Shown piece by piece: positions 1 through 6,590 of a DNA stretch of 11,897 nucleotides. The notes beneath the pieces are model-generated. The model had not been told where the DNA came from, did no database searches, and saw only the letters and a program-made list of their open reading frames with translations. How positions within the stretch are numbered: position 1 is the stretch's first letter; every line of letters begins with the position of its first letter. Both the position numbers and the translations under genes were made by a program. The DNA comes from Bacillota bacterium (GTDB lineage: Bacteria > Bacillota > Limnochordia > Darwinibacteriales > Darwinibacteriaceae): NCBI GenBank assembly GCA_012518325.1, contig JAAYSR010000204.1, positions 1-11,897 of the forward strand, read 5' to 3'.

Positions 1-246
1 ATCCTCACTGCAGGGGCCTTCATTGGCCTGGGCAGGACTGCGCCGCCCTCCATCGTGGGCATTAGCCTCAACCTTTTGCGGATTCCGGCAGCACTTGTCC
101 TTTCCGGTACCGTTTTGGGCTTGGACGGGGTATGGTGGGCGATCAGCATTTCCAGCATTCTTAAGGGCCTGATTCTCAGCACGTGGTATTTGCGCTTTAT
201 GAAGACCAACGAAGATATGATTCAGCTCCGCACTGAAACAGCGTAA
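1..246 (+). CDS. MATE-family efflux transporter, C-terminal fragment
   Basis: The reading frame is open from base 1 to the TAA at 244-246, so this is the last 81 residues of a gene that begins before the window. The fragment has a Gly-Arg-Thr-Ala-Pro-Pro turn, then a hydrophobic helix containing LRIPAALVL, a Gly-rich loop, and a final helix around GVWWAISISSILKG, ending in a short charged tail. This order (P..S..LRIP, then G..G.WWA...S...KG) is typical of the last two transmembrane helices of MATE drug/metabolite:cation antiporters in the cytoplasmic membrane. The substrate cannot be told from a fragment. The next gene's ribosome binding site overlaps its stop codon region, so the two are probably co-transcribed. 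A related MOP-superfamily exporter is the main alternative. Confidence 0.72.
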   Translation: MLTAGAFIGLGRTAPPSIVGISLNLLRIPAALVLSGTVLGLDGVWWAISISSILKGLILSTWYLRFMKTNEDMIQLRTETA

Positions 247-262
247 AGGAGGAAATCATGTG
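245..262 (+). promoter_or_regulatory. Ribosome binding site and overlapping ATG/GTG start of the GGT-family gene
   Basis: AAAGGAGG (245-252) lies seven bases before GTG 260. ATG 258-260 shares its G with this GTG but reads ATG TGG AAT TGA, so it can only make a three-residue product. The long frame must start at the GTG. Confidence 0.8.
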
Positions 263-1879
263 GAATTGAACTTGCACAGTCTGGAAAACTCGTATCCGTC
301 AGAACGTTTCCCAGCCTACGGCCGGCGCGGTATGGTGGCCACATCCAATGCCTATGCGGCCCAGGCCGGTCTGGACATGCTCAAAAAAGGGGGAAACGCC
401 GTTGACGCTGCCCTGGCGGCTGCCGCCTGCCTCACGGTGTGCGAGCCAACCGCCAACGGAATTGGCGGAGACGCCTTTGCCATTGTTGCCTTTGAGGGCA
501 ACCTCTACGGCCTTAATGCCAGCGGTCCGGCTCCCCGGGGGATTTCTCTGGAGGCTTTGGTTAAGCAAGGTTATAAGGAGATTCCAAGGCATGGCTTTGT
601 GCCGGTGAATGTGCCTGGCGCCCCTGCCGGCTGGGCAGCTCTGTCCAGGAGGTTTGGGCGTCTGCCTTTAACTGAAGTCTTTGCCCCGGCAGTTGCTTAT
701 GCAGAAGAGGGCTATGCAGTATCGACGGTACTTGCCCGCCAGTGGAACCGCGCCTTCGAGATATATAAAGAGCGCCTCCAAGGCGAAGAGTTCAGTGAGT
801 GGTTTAGAACCTTTGCCCCGGAGGGCAGGGCTCCAAGACCTGGTGAGGTTGTGCGTCTGGCAGGTCACGCCGAGACATTGCAGCAGATTGCAGAGACGAT
901 GGCCGAGGCTTTCTACCGCGGTGAAATTGCCGAGCGGATCGATGGATTTTCCCGCAAATATGGAGGATTTTTGCGGGCTCAGGACTTAGCCGGCTATGAG
1001 CCAGAGTGGGTGGAGCCCATCGGCACCGAGTATCGAGGCCTGGAGGTGTGGGAGATTCCCCCTAACGGGCAGGGGATCGTTGCCTTAATGGCGCTGAATA
1101 TTCTTAAGGGCTTTGAGTTTGCACCGGAGGAAAAGAATTCACCCCTAACCTGGCACAGGCAGATTGAAGCTTTGAAACTGGCCTTCGCCGATGCGCAAAG
1201 CTATGTGACTGATCCCAAGCATATGCAGGTTAGCGTGGAGGATCTCCTCTCAGCTGCCTGGGCTGATGAAAAGCGGAAGCTGATCGGATCCAGCGCACTT
1301 TTGCCGCCGCGGTCTGAGGAAACCAAGGGAGGCACAGTCTACTTGACAGCAGCTGATGCCGAAGGCAATATGGTTTCTCTGATTCAGAGCAATTATATGG
1401 GCTTTGGATCCGGCCTGGTGGTGCCGGGTACCGGTATAGCCCTCCACAACCGCGGCCACAACTTCTCCTTTGATCCCAAGCACCATAATTGCCTGGCCCC
1501 TGGCAAGAAGACCTATCATACGATTATCCCAGGCTTCTTGACCAAAAACGGCTTGCCCCTCGGGCCCTTCGGGGTCATGGGCGGCTTTATGCAGCCCCAA
1601 GCGCATGTGCAGTTGGTTATGAACTTGGCAGACTTTAGGCACAATCCCCAAGGGGCGCTGGATGGACCCCGATTCCAGTGGATGAGAGGCCGGCAGGTGC
1701 AACTGGAGAAGACTGTGCCGGAATCCATCGTCAAAGAACTGGAAAAGTTGGGCCACGAGATCACGGTAACTGAAGAGAACTCAGGCTACGGCCGGGGTCA
1801 GATTATTCTGCGTCTGGAAAACGGAACATACGTAGGCGGCACAGAAAGCCGGGTCGACGGCATGGTTGCGGTTTGGTAA
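260..1879 (+). CDS. Gamma-glutamyltransferase-family N-terminal nucleophile hydrolase (YwrD/HpxW-like), cytoplasmic
   Basis: 539 residues, the size of a full GGT-family proenzyme. Members cleave themselves into large and small subunits, and the new N-terminal Thr attacks an amide. The N-terminal GMVATSNAYAAQAGLDMLKKGG block (residues 25-45), the NGIGGDAF block (66-73) and the GGTVYLTAADAEGN junction are clear; Thr359 aligns with the catalytic Thr. The Gly-Gly pair near 441-442 is also kept. There is no signal peptide, unlike secreted glutathione-degrading GGTs. Residues that hold the gamma-glutamyl group in E. coli GGT look replaced: the Arg of the large subunit is absent in NASGPAP (86-92), and the NNxxDD segment reads HNRGHN (396-401). 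It may therefore be a YwrD-like, oxamate-amidohydrolase-like or other amidase. The start is GTG at 260, set by AAAGGAGG at 245-252; an ATG at 258 in another frame stops after three codons. Family certain, substrate unknown. Confidence 0.9.
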   Translation: MELNLHSLENSYPSERFPAYGRRGMVATSNAYAAQAGLDMLKKGGNAVDAALAAAACLTVCEPTANGIGGDAFAIVAFEGNLYGLNASGPAPRGISLEALVKQGYKEIPRHGFVPVNVPGAPAGWAALSRRFGRLPLTEVFAPAVAYAEEGYAVSTVLARQWNRAFEIYKERLQGEEFSEWFRTFAPEGRAPRPGEVVRLAGHAETLQQIAETMAEAFYRGEIAERIDGFSRKYGGFLRAQDLAGYEPEWVEPIGTEYRGLEVWEIPPNGQGIVALMALNILKGFEFAPEEKNSPLTWHRQIEALKLAFADAQSYVTDPKHMQVSVEDLLSAAWADEKRKLIGSSALLPPRSEETKGGTVYLTAADAEGNMVSLIQSNYMGFGSGLVVPGTGIALHNRGHNFSFDPKHHNCLAPGKKTYHTIIPGFLTKNGLPLGPFGVMGGFMQPQAHVQLVMNLADFRHNPQGALDGPRFQWMRGRQVQLEKTVPESIVKELEKLGHEITVTEENSGYGRGQIILRLENGTYVGGTESRVDGMVAVW

Positions 1880-1949
1880 CGGGCAGGAACGGGCTGTCCG
1901 GAATAGAAATCATTACTTTGACGGAACTGAAGAAAAAGGGGAATTGCCT

Positions 1950-3101
1950 ATGATCTATTTCGATCAGGCCGCAACATCCTATCCCAAACCGCCTGAAGTG
2001 GCGGAAGCAATGATGCAGGCACTGTCTTATGCAGGCAACAGCGGAAGGGGCAGCCATGAGCTCAGTCTGGCTGCCAGCCGCCTCATTTTTGAGGCCAGGT
2101 GCGAACTGGCAGATTTCTTCGGAGCGGAAGACCCGAGCCGCATTGCCTTTACTGCCAACGCCACCGAAAGTTTGAACTTGGCTCTGTTTGGAAGCCTGAA
2201 TCCAGGTGATCATGTTATTACCACAGAGACCGAGCATAACAGTGTGCTGCGCCCGCTTTACCGGCTGGAGGAGGAAGGTGTGGAAGTAACCTTCCTGCCG
2301 GCCGACGGCCAAGGCGTCGTCGACTTTTCCAGCTTGGACGATTATGTACGGGCAAATACAAAGGTCTTTGTCCTGACTCATGCTTCGAATGTCACCGGCA
2401 ACCTGGCGGATATAGAGACTGTGGAGGAGTTTTGCCGCCGGCACCAGCTGATCCTAATTATTGATGCCGCACAGACAGCAGGCTTTTATCCTTATCATCT
2501 CAAATCTTCTGCCATTGATATTCTGTGTTTTACAGGCCACAAGGCCCTCTACGGACCCCAGGGGATTGGCGGCATCTATGTCAGGCCGGGCCTGTTTTTG
2601 CGTCCCCTTAAGATCGGGGGCAGCGGTATTCAGACTTTTTCCAAGACCCATCCAATCCAGATGCCGGAAGCGCTGGAATCCGGTACACTTAATGTACCGG
2701 GGATTGCAGGCCTGTTAGCCGGCGTCCGCTATGTGCAAGCCAAGGGACTGGACGAGCTGCGGCGGGAAGAAGAGCTGACCAGCTATTTTTACAACAAGGT
2801 CAGGGAAGTGCCTGGTGTGCAAGTATACGGAGATTTTTCTGACTCAAACCGCTGTCCGATTGTGGCTCTGAACATTGGGGGTTTGGAGTCGAGTTTTGTC
2901 AGCCAGGTCTTGGCCGATGAATACGGGATCTGTACGCGCCCTGGCGGGCACTGCGCTCCTTTGCTGCACATTGCCTTGGGGACAGAGAATACAGGTGCAG
3001 TGCGCTTTAGCTTTTCCCATATGAATACCAAAGAAGAGCTGGATTTTGCATTGCAGGCTCTGCATGACTTAACGGACAGGGACTGGGGTGGCTTTCTGTG
3101 A
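1950..3101 (+). CDS. PLP-dependent cysteine desulfurase / selenocysteine lyase-type protein
   Basis: 383 residues from ATG 1950, chosen over upstream codons because AAAGGGG at 1935-1941 sits eight bases before it and the protein then opens with the family-typical MIYFDQAATSYPKP. It is a class V fold-type I aminotransferase relative that strips S (or Se) from (seleno)cysteine, leaving alanine and a persulfide/perselenide on an active-site Cys. Visible features: His96 in TETEHNS, Asp172 in IDAAQTAG, the PLP Lys198 in TGHKALYGPQG, and Cys335 in RPGGHCAPLLH on the mobile loop. It matches the cysteine desulfurase subgroup often found beside selD, DUF3343 and yedF genes rather than housekeeping IscS/NifS. 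Its stop overlaps the next start (GTGA, 3098-3101). Inferred role: supplying selenium for SelD; a sulfur role cannot be excluded. Confidence 0.92.
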   Translation: MIYFDQAATSYPKPPEVAEAMMQALSYAGNSGRGSHELSLAASRLIFEARCELADFFGAEDPSRIAFTANATESLNLALFGSLNPGDHVITTETEHNSVLRPLYRLEEEGVEVTFLPADGQGVVDFSSLDDYVRANTKVFVLTHASNVTGNLADIETVEEFCRRHQLILIIDAAQTAGFYPYHLKSSAIDILCFTGHKALYGPQGIGGIYVRPGLFLRPLKIGGSGIQTFSKTHPIQMPEALESGTLNVPGIAGLLAGVRYVQAKGLDELRREEELTSYFYNKVREVPGVQVYGDFSDSNRCPIVALNIGGLESSFVSQVLADEYGICTRPGGHCAPLLHIALGTENTGAVRFSFSHMNTKEELDFALQALHDLTDRDWGGFL

Positions 3102-3325
3102 GGGAATCCAGGGTGGTAGTGACCTTCCATACTACAACCGAGGCCATGGCCTGGGAACGTGCCTGCAAGCAGGCGGGGCTGCCGGGGAGGCTGATTGCCA
3201 TGCCTGTCCAAATCAGTGCCGAGTGCGGCTTGGTTTGGCTGATCACGCCGCAGGACAGGGAGGATCTCCTCGGGCACGCGAAGCGCTTACGCCTGGGTTA
3301 TAAAGATGTGGTAGAATTAGAGTAG
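3098..3325 (+). CDS. DUF3343 protein, putative Se/S carrier
   Basis: 75 residues starting at a GTG that overlaps the desulfurase stop by four bases, implying translational coupling. It looks like DUF3343 (Pfam Se/S carrier-like): a beta strand VVVTFHTT, a helix TEAMAWERACKQAG, then RLIAMPVQISAECGLVWLI. Cys43 in SAECGL is the conserved cysteine of the family; Cys23 is a second one. The small size, the single exposed Cys after a beta strand and the fixed position between a desulfurase and selD suggest it carries a persulfide or perselenide. That function is inferred from family annotation and context, not proven by the sequence. No membrane segment or signal peptide. It ends 15 bases before selD. 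The name is fairly secure; the activity is open. Confidence 0.82.
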   Translation: MRESRVVVTFHTTTEAMAWERACKQAGLPGRLIAMPVQISAECGLVWLITPQDREDLLGHAKRLRLGYKDVVELE

Positions 3326-3340
3326 AAGTGAGGTGGGAGC

Positions 3341-4366
3341 ATGTCAGAAAAGATGTTGTTCTGCAAAGGCGGCGGCTGAACCGCGAAACTTGGACCGGCG
3401 GTCCTAGAGAATATATTGGCGAAACTTCCCAGAGTAGAGGATCCCAACTTTCTGGTAGGCTTTGACCACGCAGATGATGCCGCAGTGTATCAATTAACTG
3501 ATGACCTGGCCATTGTGCAGACTTTGGATTTTTTCCCGCCCATGGTAGATGACCCGTACATTTTCGGCCAGATTGCTGCAGCGAACGCCCTCAGCGATGT
3601 CTATGCCATGGGGGCGGTGCCGAAGACCGCGCTCAATATTGTCTGTTTCCCGGAAAAGATGGATATTGATATTCTGGACAGGGTGCTGCAGGGTGGCAGC
3701 GAGAAGGTGATGGAGGCCGGCGCGGTCTTGGCCGGAGGACATTCCATTGACGATGTGGATGTGAAATATGGGCTGTCGGTGACGGGCATTGTTGATCCGA
3801 AGAGGATCTATACCAATGTGGGCTGCCGGCCCGGAGATGTGCTGATTTTGACCAAGCCTCTGGGGGTGGGAATTGTCTGCAGCGCAGATCGGGTGGGAGA
3901 AGCCTCGGCCAGTGCCATGGAGGCAGCGATCCGGTCCATGACCACCTTGAACAAGTATGCGGCGGAAGTTGTGCGCCGTTTTCCCGTGCATGCCTGCACT
4001 GATGTGACGGGGTTCGGCTTCCTGGGGCACTTGCATGAGATGCTGGGAAGCGGGACTACAGCTGTCATTTACAGCGATCAGATTCCGCATATTCCGGAAG
4101 CACTGCACTATGCGGAGGAGTTTTTGATCACAGGTGCAGCCCAGCGCAACAGGAATTTCTTAGAGAACTCTGTGGAGATAGAACCTCAGGTTCCCTTTGG
4201 CATTGAAGAGGTGCTCTTTGATCCCCAGACGTCCGGGGGGCTTTTAGTCAGCCTGCCTAGGGAAGCTGGGGAACAAGTCCTTGCTGAACTGGAAAAACTG
4301 GGGCTCCCCTGCGGCATTGTGGGCGAGGTTGCAGATCGAGGCGGGAAGGAGATTATAGTGCGATGA
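3341..4366 (+). CDS. selD: Selenide, water dikinase (selenophosphate synthetase) with selenocysteine at residue 13
   Basis: 341 residues if the in-frame TGA at 3377-3379 is read as selenocysteine. SelD makes selenophosphate from selenide and ATP in the cytoplasm, the donor for Sec-tRNA and selenouridine. The N-terminus reads MSEKMLFCKGGG-U-TAKLGP; U13 and Lys16 fit the C-x-x-K pair (Cys17, Lys20 in E. coli). Downstream blocks are all SelD: FDHADDAAVY (41-50), TLDFF, AANALSDVYAMG, GGHSIDD (132-138), TDVTGFGFLGH and FDPQTSGGLL. Length equals the usual 340-350. ATG 3341 is backed by GAGGTGG at 3330-3336. Taking the TGA as a stop would leave a start at TTG 3416 without the Gly-rich active-site loop. 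A SECIS-like hairpin follows the TGA. The stop overlaps the yedF start (ATGA). The host must have selA, selB and selC elsewhere. Confidence 0.95.
3377..3379 (+). other. In-frame UGA selenocysteine codon of selD
   Basis: This TGA is in frame between ATG 3341 and the long selD frame and falls exactly where SelD proteins have catalytic Cys or Sec (G-G-G-U-x-x-K). The flanking codons on both sides keep the family's sequence, so a random stop or a frameshift is unlikely. A small 4-bp pairing, GCGG 3372-3375 with CCGC 3381-3384, would place the UGA in a five-base loop. Confidence 0.92.
3392..3404 (+). promoter_or_regulatory. Candidate bacterial SECIS hairpin for selD
   Basis: GGACC (3392-3396), loop GGC (3397-3399), GGTCC (3400-3404): a perfect 5-bp stem. 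After a T-T mismatch it extends by T-A and C-G pairs. The loop begins with GG and lies 18 bases past the UGA. Bacterial SECIS elements lie within the coding region just after the UGA and usually have a G in the first two loop positions, so place and sequence fit. The three-base loop is at the small end. SelB binding is inferred. Confidence 0.7.
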
Positions 4367-4968
4367 AAAGGACAGTTGATGCTACAGGCTTAGCCTGTCC
4401 CCTGCCTGTTGTGGAAACGAAAAAGGCCCTTAGGGAAATGTCCGGGGGCGAGCTTGAGGTGATTGTGGATAACATCGTCTCCCTGCAGAACCTGGAGAAA
4501 ATGGCCAAACAGATGGGTCTGGCTTACAGGCTGGAGACGGTCAGCGACGCCAAGCATATTATCCACATTACAGCCGATGAAAGCTCAGGCGAGGCAGAAA
4601 CCTCCCGGAAGCAGGCAGATGCAAGGCGCTCAGGCGATGCAGTTGTGGTACTCTCCTCAGACAGAATGGGAAGGGGCGATGAGGAGCTGGGGCGGGTATT
4701 GATGAAGAGCTTTGTCTACGCCCTCACCGAAATGGATCCCCTGCCCGCCAAAGTCCTGCTTTACAATGCCGGAGTCAAGCTGTCTATTAAGGGTTCCGAC
4801 ACCTTGCCTGATTTGCAGAAGCTTGAGGCGCAGGGTGTAGAGATTCTTAACTGCGGGACTTGCCTGGATTTCTTCCAGCTTACATCTGAACTTGGCGTGG
4901 GTTCAGTCACAAATATGTATGAGATCGTGCAAAGTCAGATGGATGCCGGAGTGATTATCAAACCATAA
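4363..4968 (+). CDS. yedF: Selenium metabolism protein YedF (TusA/SirA-like plus DsrE-like domains)
   Basis: 201 residues. Residues 1-70 are a TusA/SirA-type sulfur-carrier domain with the signature DATGLACPLPVVETKKAL; Cys12 of the CPxP motif is the expected chalcogen-bearing residue. A charged linker (about 70-90) leads to a DsrE/F-like domain (about 91-201), with VVVLSSDRMGRGDEELG, VLLYNAGVKL and an NCGTCLDFF motif carrying Cys164 and Cys167. This two-domain layout is the one annotated as selenium metabolism protein YedF, which tends to sit beside selD. The start overlaps the selD stop (ATGA), with AAGGAG at 4346-4351 upstream. A role in passing selenium to or from SelD is plausible; the exact reaction is not known to me. 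The gene ends 16 bases before the next start. Confidence 0.9.
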   Translation: MKRTVDATGLACPLPVVETKKALREMSGGELEVIVDNIVSLQNLEKMAKQMGLAYRLETVSDAKHIIHITADESSGEAETSRKQADARRSGDAVVVLSSDRMGRGDEELGRVLMKSFVYALTEMDPLPAKVLLYNAGVKLSIKGSDTLPDLQKLEAQGVEILNCGTCLDFFQLTSELGVGSVTNMYEIVQSQMDAGVIIKP

Positions 4969-4984
4969 CCTGAAAGGGGTTGAT

Positions 4985-5803
4985 GTGTTGAGATATTTGA
5001 CTTGGTACAGGCCTGGACAGCACGACTATGGGTACGCTGAGCGGGCGATGAAGGCGGGGTTGGCAGGCTTTGAAGTTGTTCATCGACAATCGTATTTAAC
5101 CCCGGAAGTACAGGAACAGTACCTGGAAGATTTAAGGCGCATCAAGGTGGAGTTAGGGGCTATGGTTGCAGTGCACGCCCCTGCCGGAGATGTGAATTTG
5201 GGCAGTTTGAATTCCAGGGTGCGGCAGGCGTCCTTTGAAGAGATCAGGGAAAGCATGGAGTTTGCCAGCCGGATCGGGGCTTCCGTTGTGGTTATCCATC
5301 CAACTCCTGGGATTCTGGGGATGCCTGAGGGCAGGTGGTCCAGGGAGGAACAAGTGCCCAGGCATGAAGGGGAGAAACTCGCCAGGCAGGAGGAATACCT
5401 GATCCGGGCGGTAAAGGATTTGGCCGACTTGGCGCCTGATTTGCTGCTCTGCCTGGAAAACTTGGTTTATCCCCATGAGATCTACCGCAGTCCCGAGGAT
5501 ATGGCGGAGCTGGTTAAAAAGATCAACCGGACCAATGTCGGTGTTACGCTGGATGTAGGGCATGCAGCGGTGTGCGGGCATAAGCCTGAAGACTTTCTGC
5601 ATCGGCTGCAGGATGAAATCTTCCATGTCCACCTCCATGACAACGACGGGGTGATTGACCAGCATTTGCCCTTGGGCAGAGGTGTGATCGATTATGTGGC
5701 TGTGATCCACTCCCTTAAGGAAATGGAATATCAAGGCGTGGTGAATTTGGAGTTCAAGCTGGAGGATCCTGCAGGCTACTCAGAGTATATTCGTCAGTTT
5801 TAG
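4985..5803 (+). CDS. Sugar phosphate isomerase/epimerase-like TIM-barrel protein
   Basis: 272 residues resembling the xylose-isomerase-like / AP endonuclease family 2 TIM barrel, a family of divalent-metal-dependent isomerases, epimerases, dehydratases and nucleases. Likely metal ligands are Glu158 (CLENLVYP), Asp190 and His193 (VTLDVGHAA), His216/His218 (FHVHLHDN), His227 and Glu256 (GVVNLEF). The strand HVHLHDNDG followed by LPLGRGVIDY is a family hallmark. No signal peptide. The substrate cannot be deduced. The GTG start at 4985 follows AAAGGGG (4973-4979) closely; TTG 4988 is an alternative one codon on. An ATG at 4983 is out of frame and meets TGA after one codon. Ten bases separate it from the acetyltransferase-like gene, so the two are co-transcribed. 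Confidence 0.82.
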   Translation: MLRYLTWYRPGQHDYGYAERAMKAGLAGFEVVHRQSYLTPEVQEQYLEDLRRIKVELGAMVAVHAPAGDVNLGSLNSRVRQASFEEIRESMEFASRIGASVVVIHPTPGILGMPEGRWSREEQVPRHEGEKLARQEEYLIRAVKDLADLAPDLLLCLENLVYPHEIYRSPEDMAELVKKINRTNVGVTLDVGHAAVCGHKPEDFLHRLQDEIFHVHLHDNDGVIDQHLPLGRGVIDYVAVIHSLKEMEYQGVVNLEFKLEDPAGYSEYIRQF

Positions 5804-5813
5804 CAGGTGAAGC

Positions 5814-6590
5814 ATGTATACAAAGGATCAACTGAAGGAACAGATTAAGAGACTGGGCATCAGGCCAGACGATACGCTGCTGGTCCATTCTTCGATGAAG
5901 GCTGTGGGCGAGGTGGAGGGCGGGGCGGATACCGTCCTCGATGCTTTCAGTGAGTACTTGGCACCAGGCCTGTTGGTTCTCCCCACCCACACCTGGAGGC
6001 AGATGAGTGACAGCTACAATGTCTTTGACGTTCTGCGTGAGCCCTCTTGCGTCGGGCTTTTGACCAATATGTTCAGGGAACGCCCGGGGGTGATTCGCTC
6101 CTGGCACCCTACTCACTCTGTGGCGGCCTTAGGGAAGGATGCCGAGGAGTTTACCCGGGGCGAAGAGGTGTTTGACACCCCCTGCCCCCGGGAGGGCTGC
6201 TATGGAAAACTCTATGATCGCAAGGGCAAAGTGCTGTTTTTGGGTGTGGAACTTAACCGCAACACGATTATCCATGGGGTGGAGGAATGGGCAGGCATCA
6301 CCAGGCTCACGGTGGAACATCAGCCTCTGCAAATTCTGACGCCGGACGGGCGCCTTATAGACCGGCCGCTGCGGCGCCATTATTTCCCGCTGGGGGATGT
6401 CTCAGAAAACTACAGCAAACTTACAGAACCTCTTCTGCATAAGGAAATTGCCGTACAAGGGAAAATCGGCGATGCTAGGAGCATATTGGTCGACGTTGCC
6501 CCTATGGTAGAGTTAACGATGGAGTTCTTGGAGCGAAACCCCGATCTGTTCGTAGATGGGGAACCTATTCCGAAAGAGTGGTATTACTAA
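5814..6590 (+). CDS. AAC(3)-family (YokD-like) acetyltransferase-like protein
   Basis: 258 residues, the usual length of the aminoglycoside 3-N-acetyltransferase fold, which transfers acetyl from acetyl-CoA to an amine. Visible family blocks: DDTLLVHSSMKAVG (19-32), VLPTHTW (55-61), IRSWHPTHSVAALG (94-107) with the conserved His98-Pro and His101-Ser102, and LFLGVELNRNTIIHGVEEW (141-159) with His154 and Glu157. Many genomic members, such as B. subtilis YokD, have no shown resistance role, and the neighbours (isomerase-like, HD hydrolase, selenium genes) suggest a metabolic substrate. It should not be read as a resistance gene on sequence alone. ATG 5814 follows AGGTGA at 5805-5810. Its TAA overlaps the next ATG by one base (TAATG). 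Confidence 0.85.
   Translation: MYTKDQLKEQIKRLGIRPDDTLLVHSSMKAVGEVEGGADTVLDAFSEYLAPGLLVLPTHTWRQMSDSYNVFDVLREPSCVGLLTNMFRERPGVIRSWHPTHSVAALGKDAEEFTRGEEVFDTPCPREGCYGKLYDRKGKVLFLGVELNRNTIIHGVEEWAGITRLTVEHQPLQILTPDGRLIDRPLRRHYFPLGDVSENYSKLTEPLLHKEIAVQGKIGDARSILVDVAPMVELTMEFLERNPDLFVDGEPIPKEWYY

Noticed and set aside
1880..1900. Hairpin CGGGCAG/CTGTCCG after the GGT-family gene as a terminator
   Set aside because: Seven pairs with one G-T but no T run follows; it may modulate mRNA stability, but I cannot call it a terminator.
1866..1949. Longer N-terminus for the cysteine desulfurase
   Set aside because: The extra residues are charged and unlike the family; ATG 1950 has a good AAAGGGG site and the typical start MIYFDQAATS.
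1803..2444. Long minus-strand open frame (213 codons)
   Set aside because: Antisense shadow of the GGT-family and desulfurase genes; no family motif and no ribosome binding site.
3494..4108. Minus-strand open frame (204 codons) opposite selD
   Set aside because: His-rich, low-complexity-like product typical of a shadow frame of a coding gene.
3416..4366. selD starting at TTG 3416 as an ordinary ORF
   Set aside because: No ribosome binding site precedes it and it lacks the Gly-rich active-site loop; ATG 3341 with Sec at TGA 3377 restores a full-length family member.
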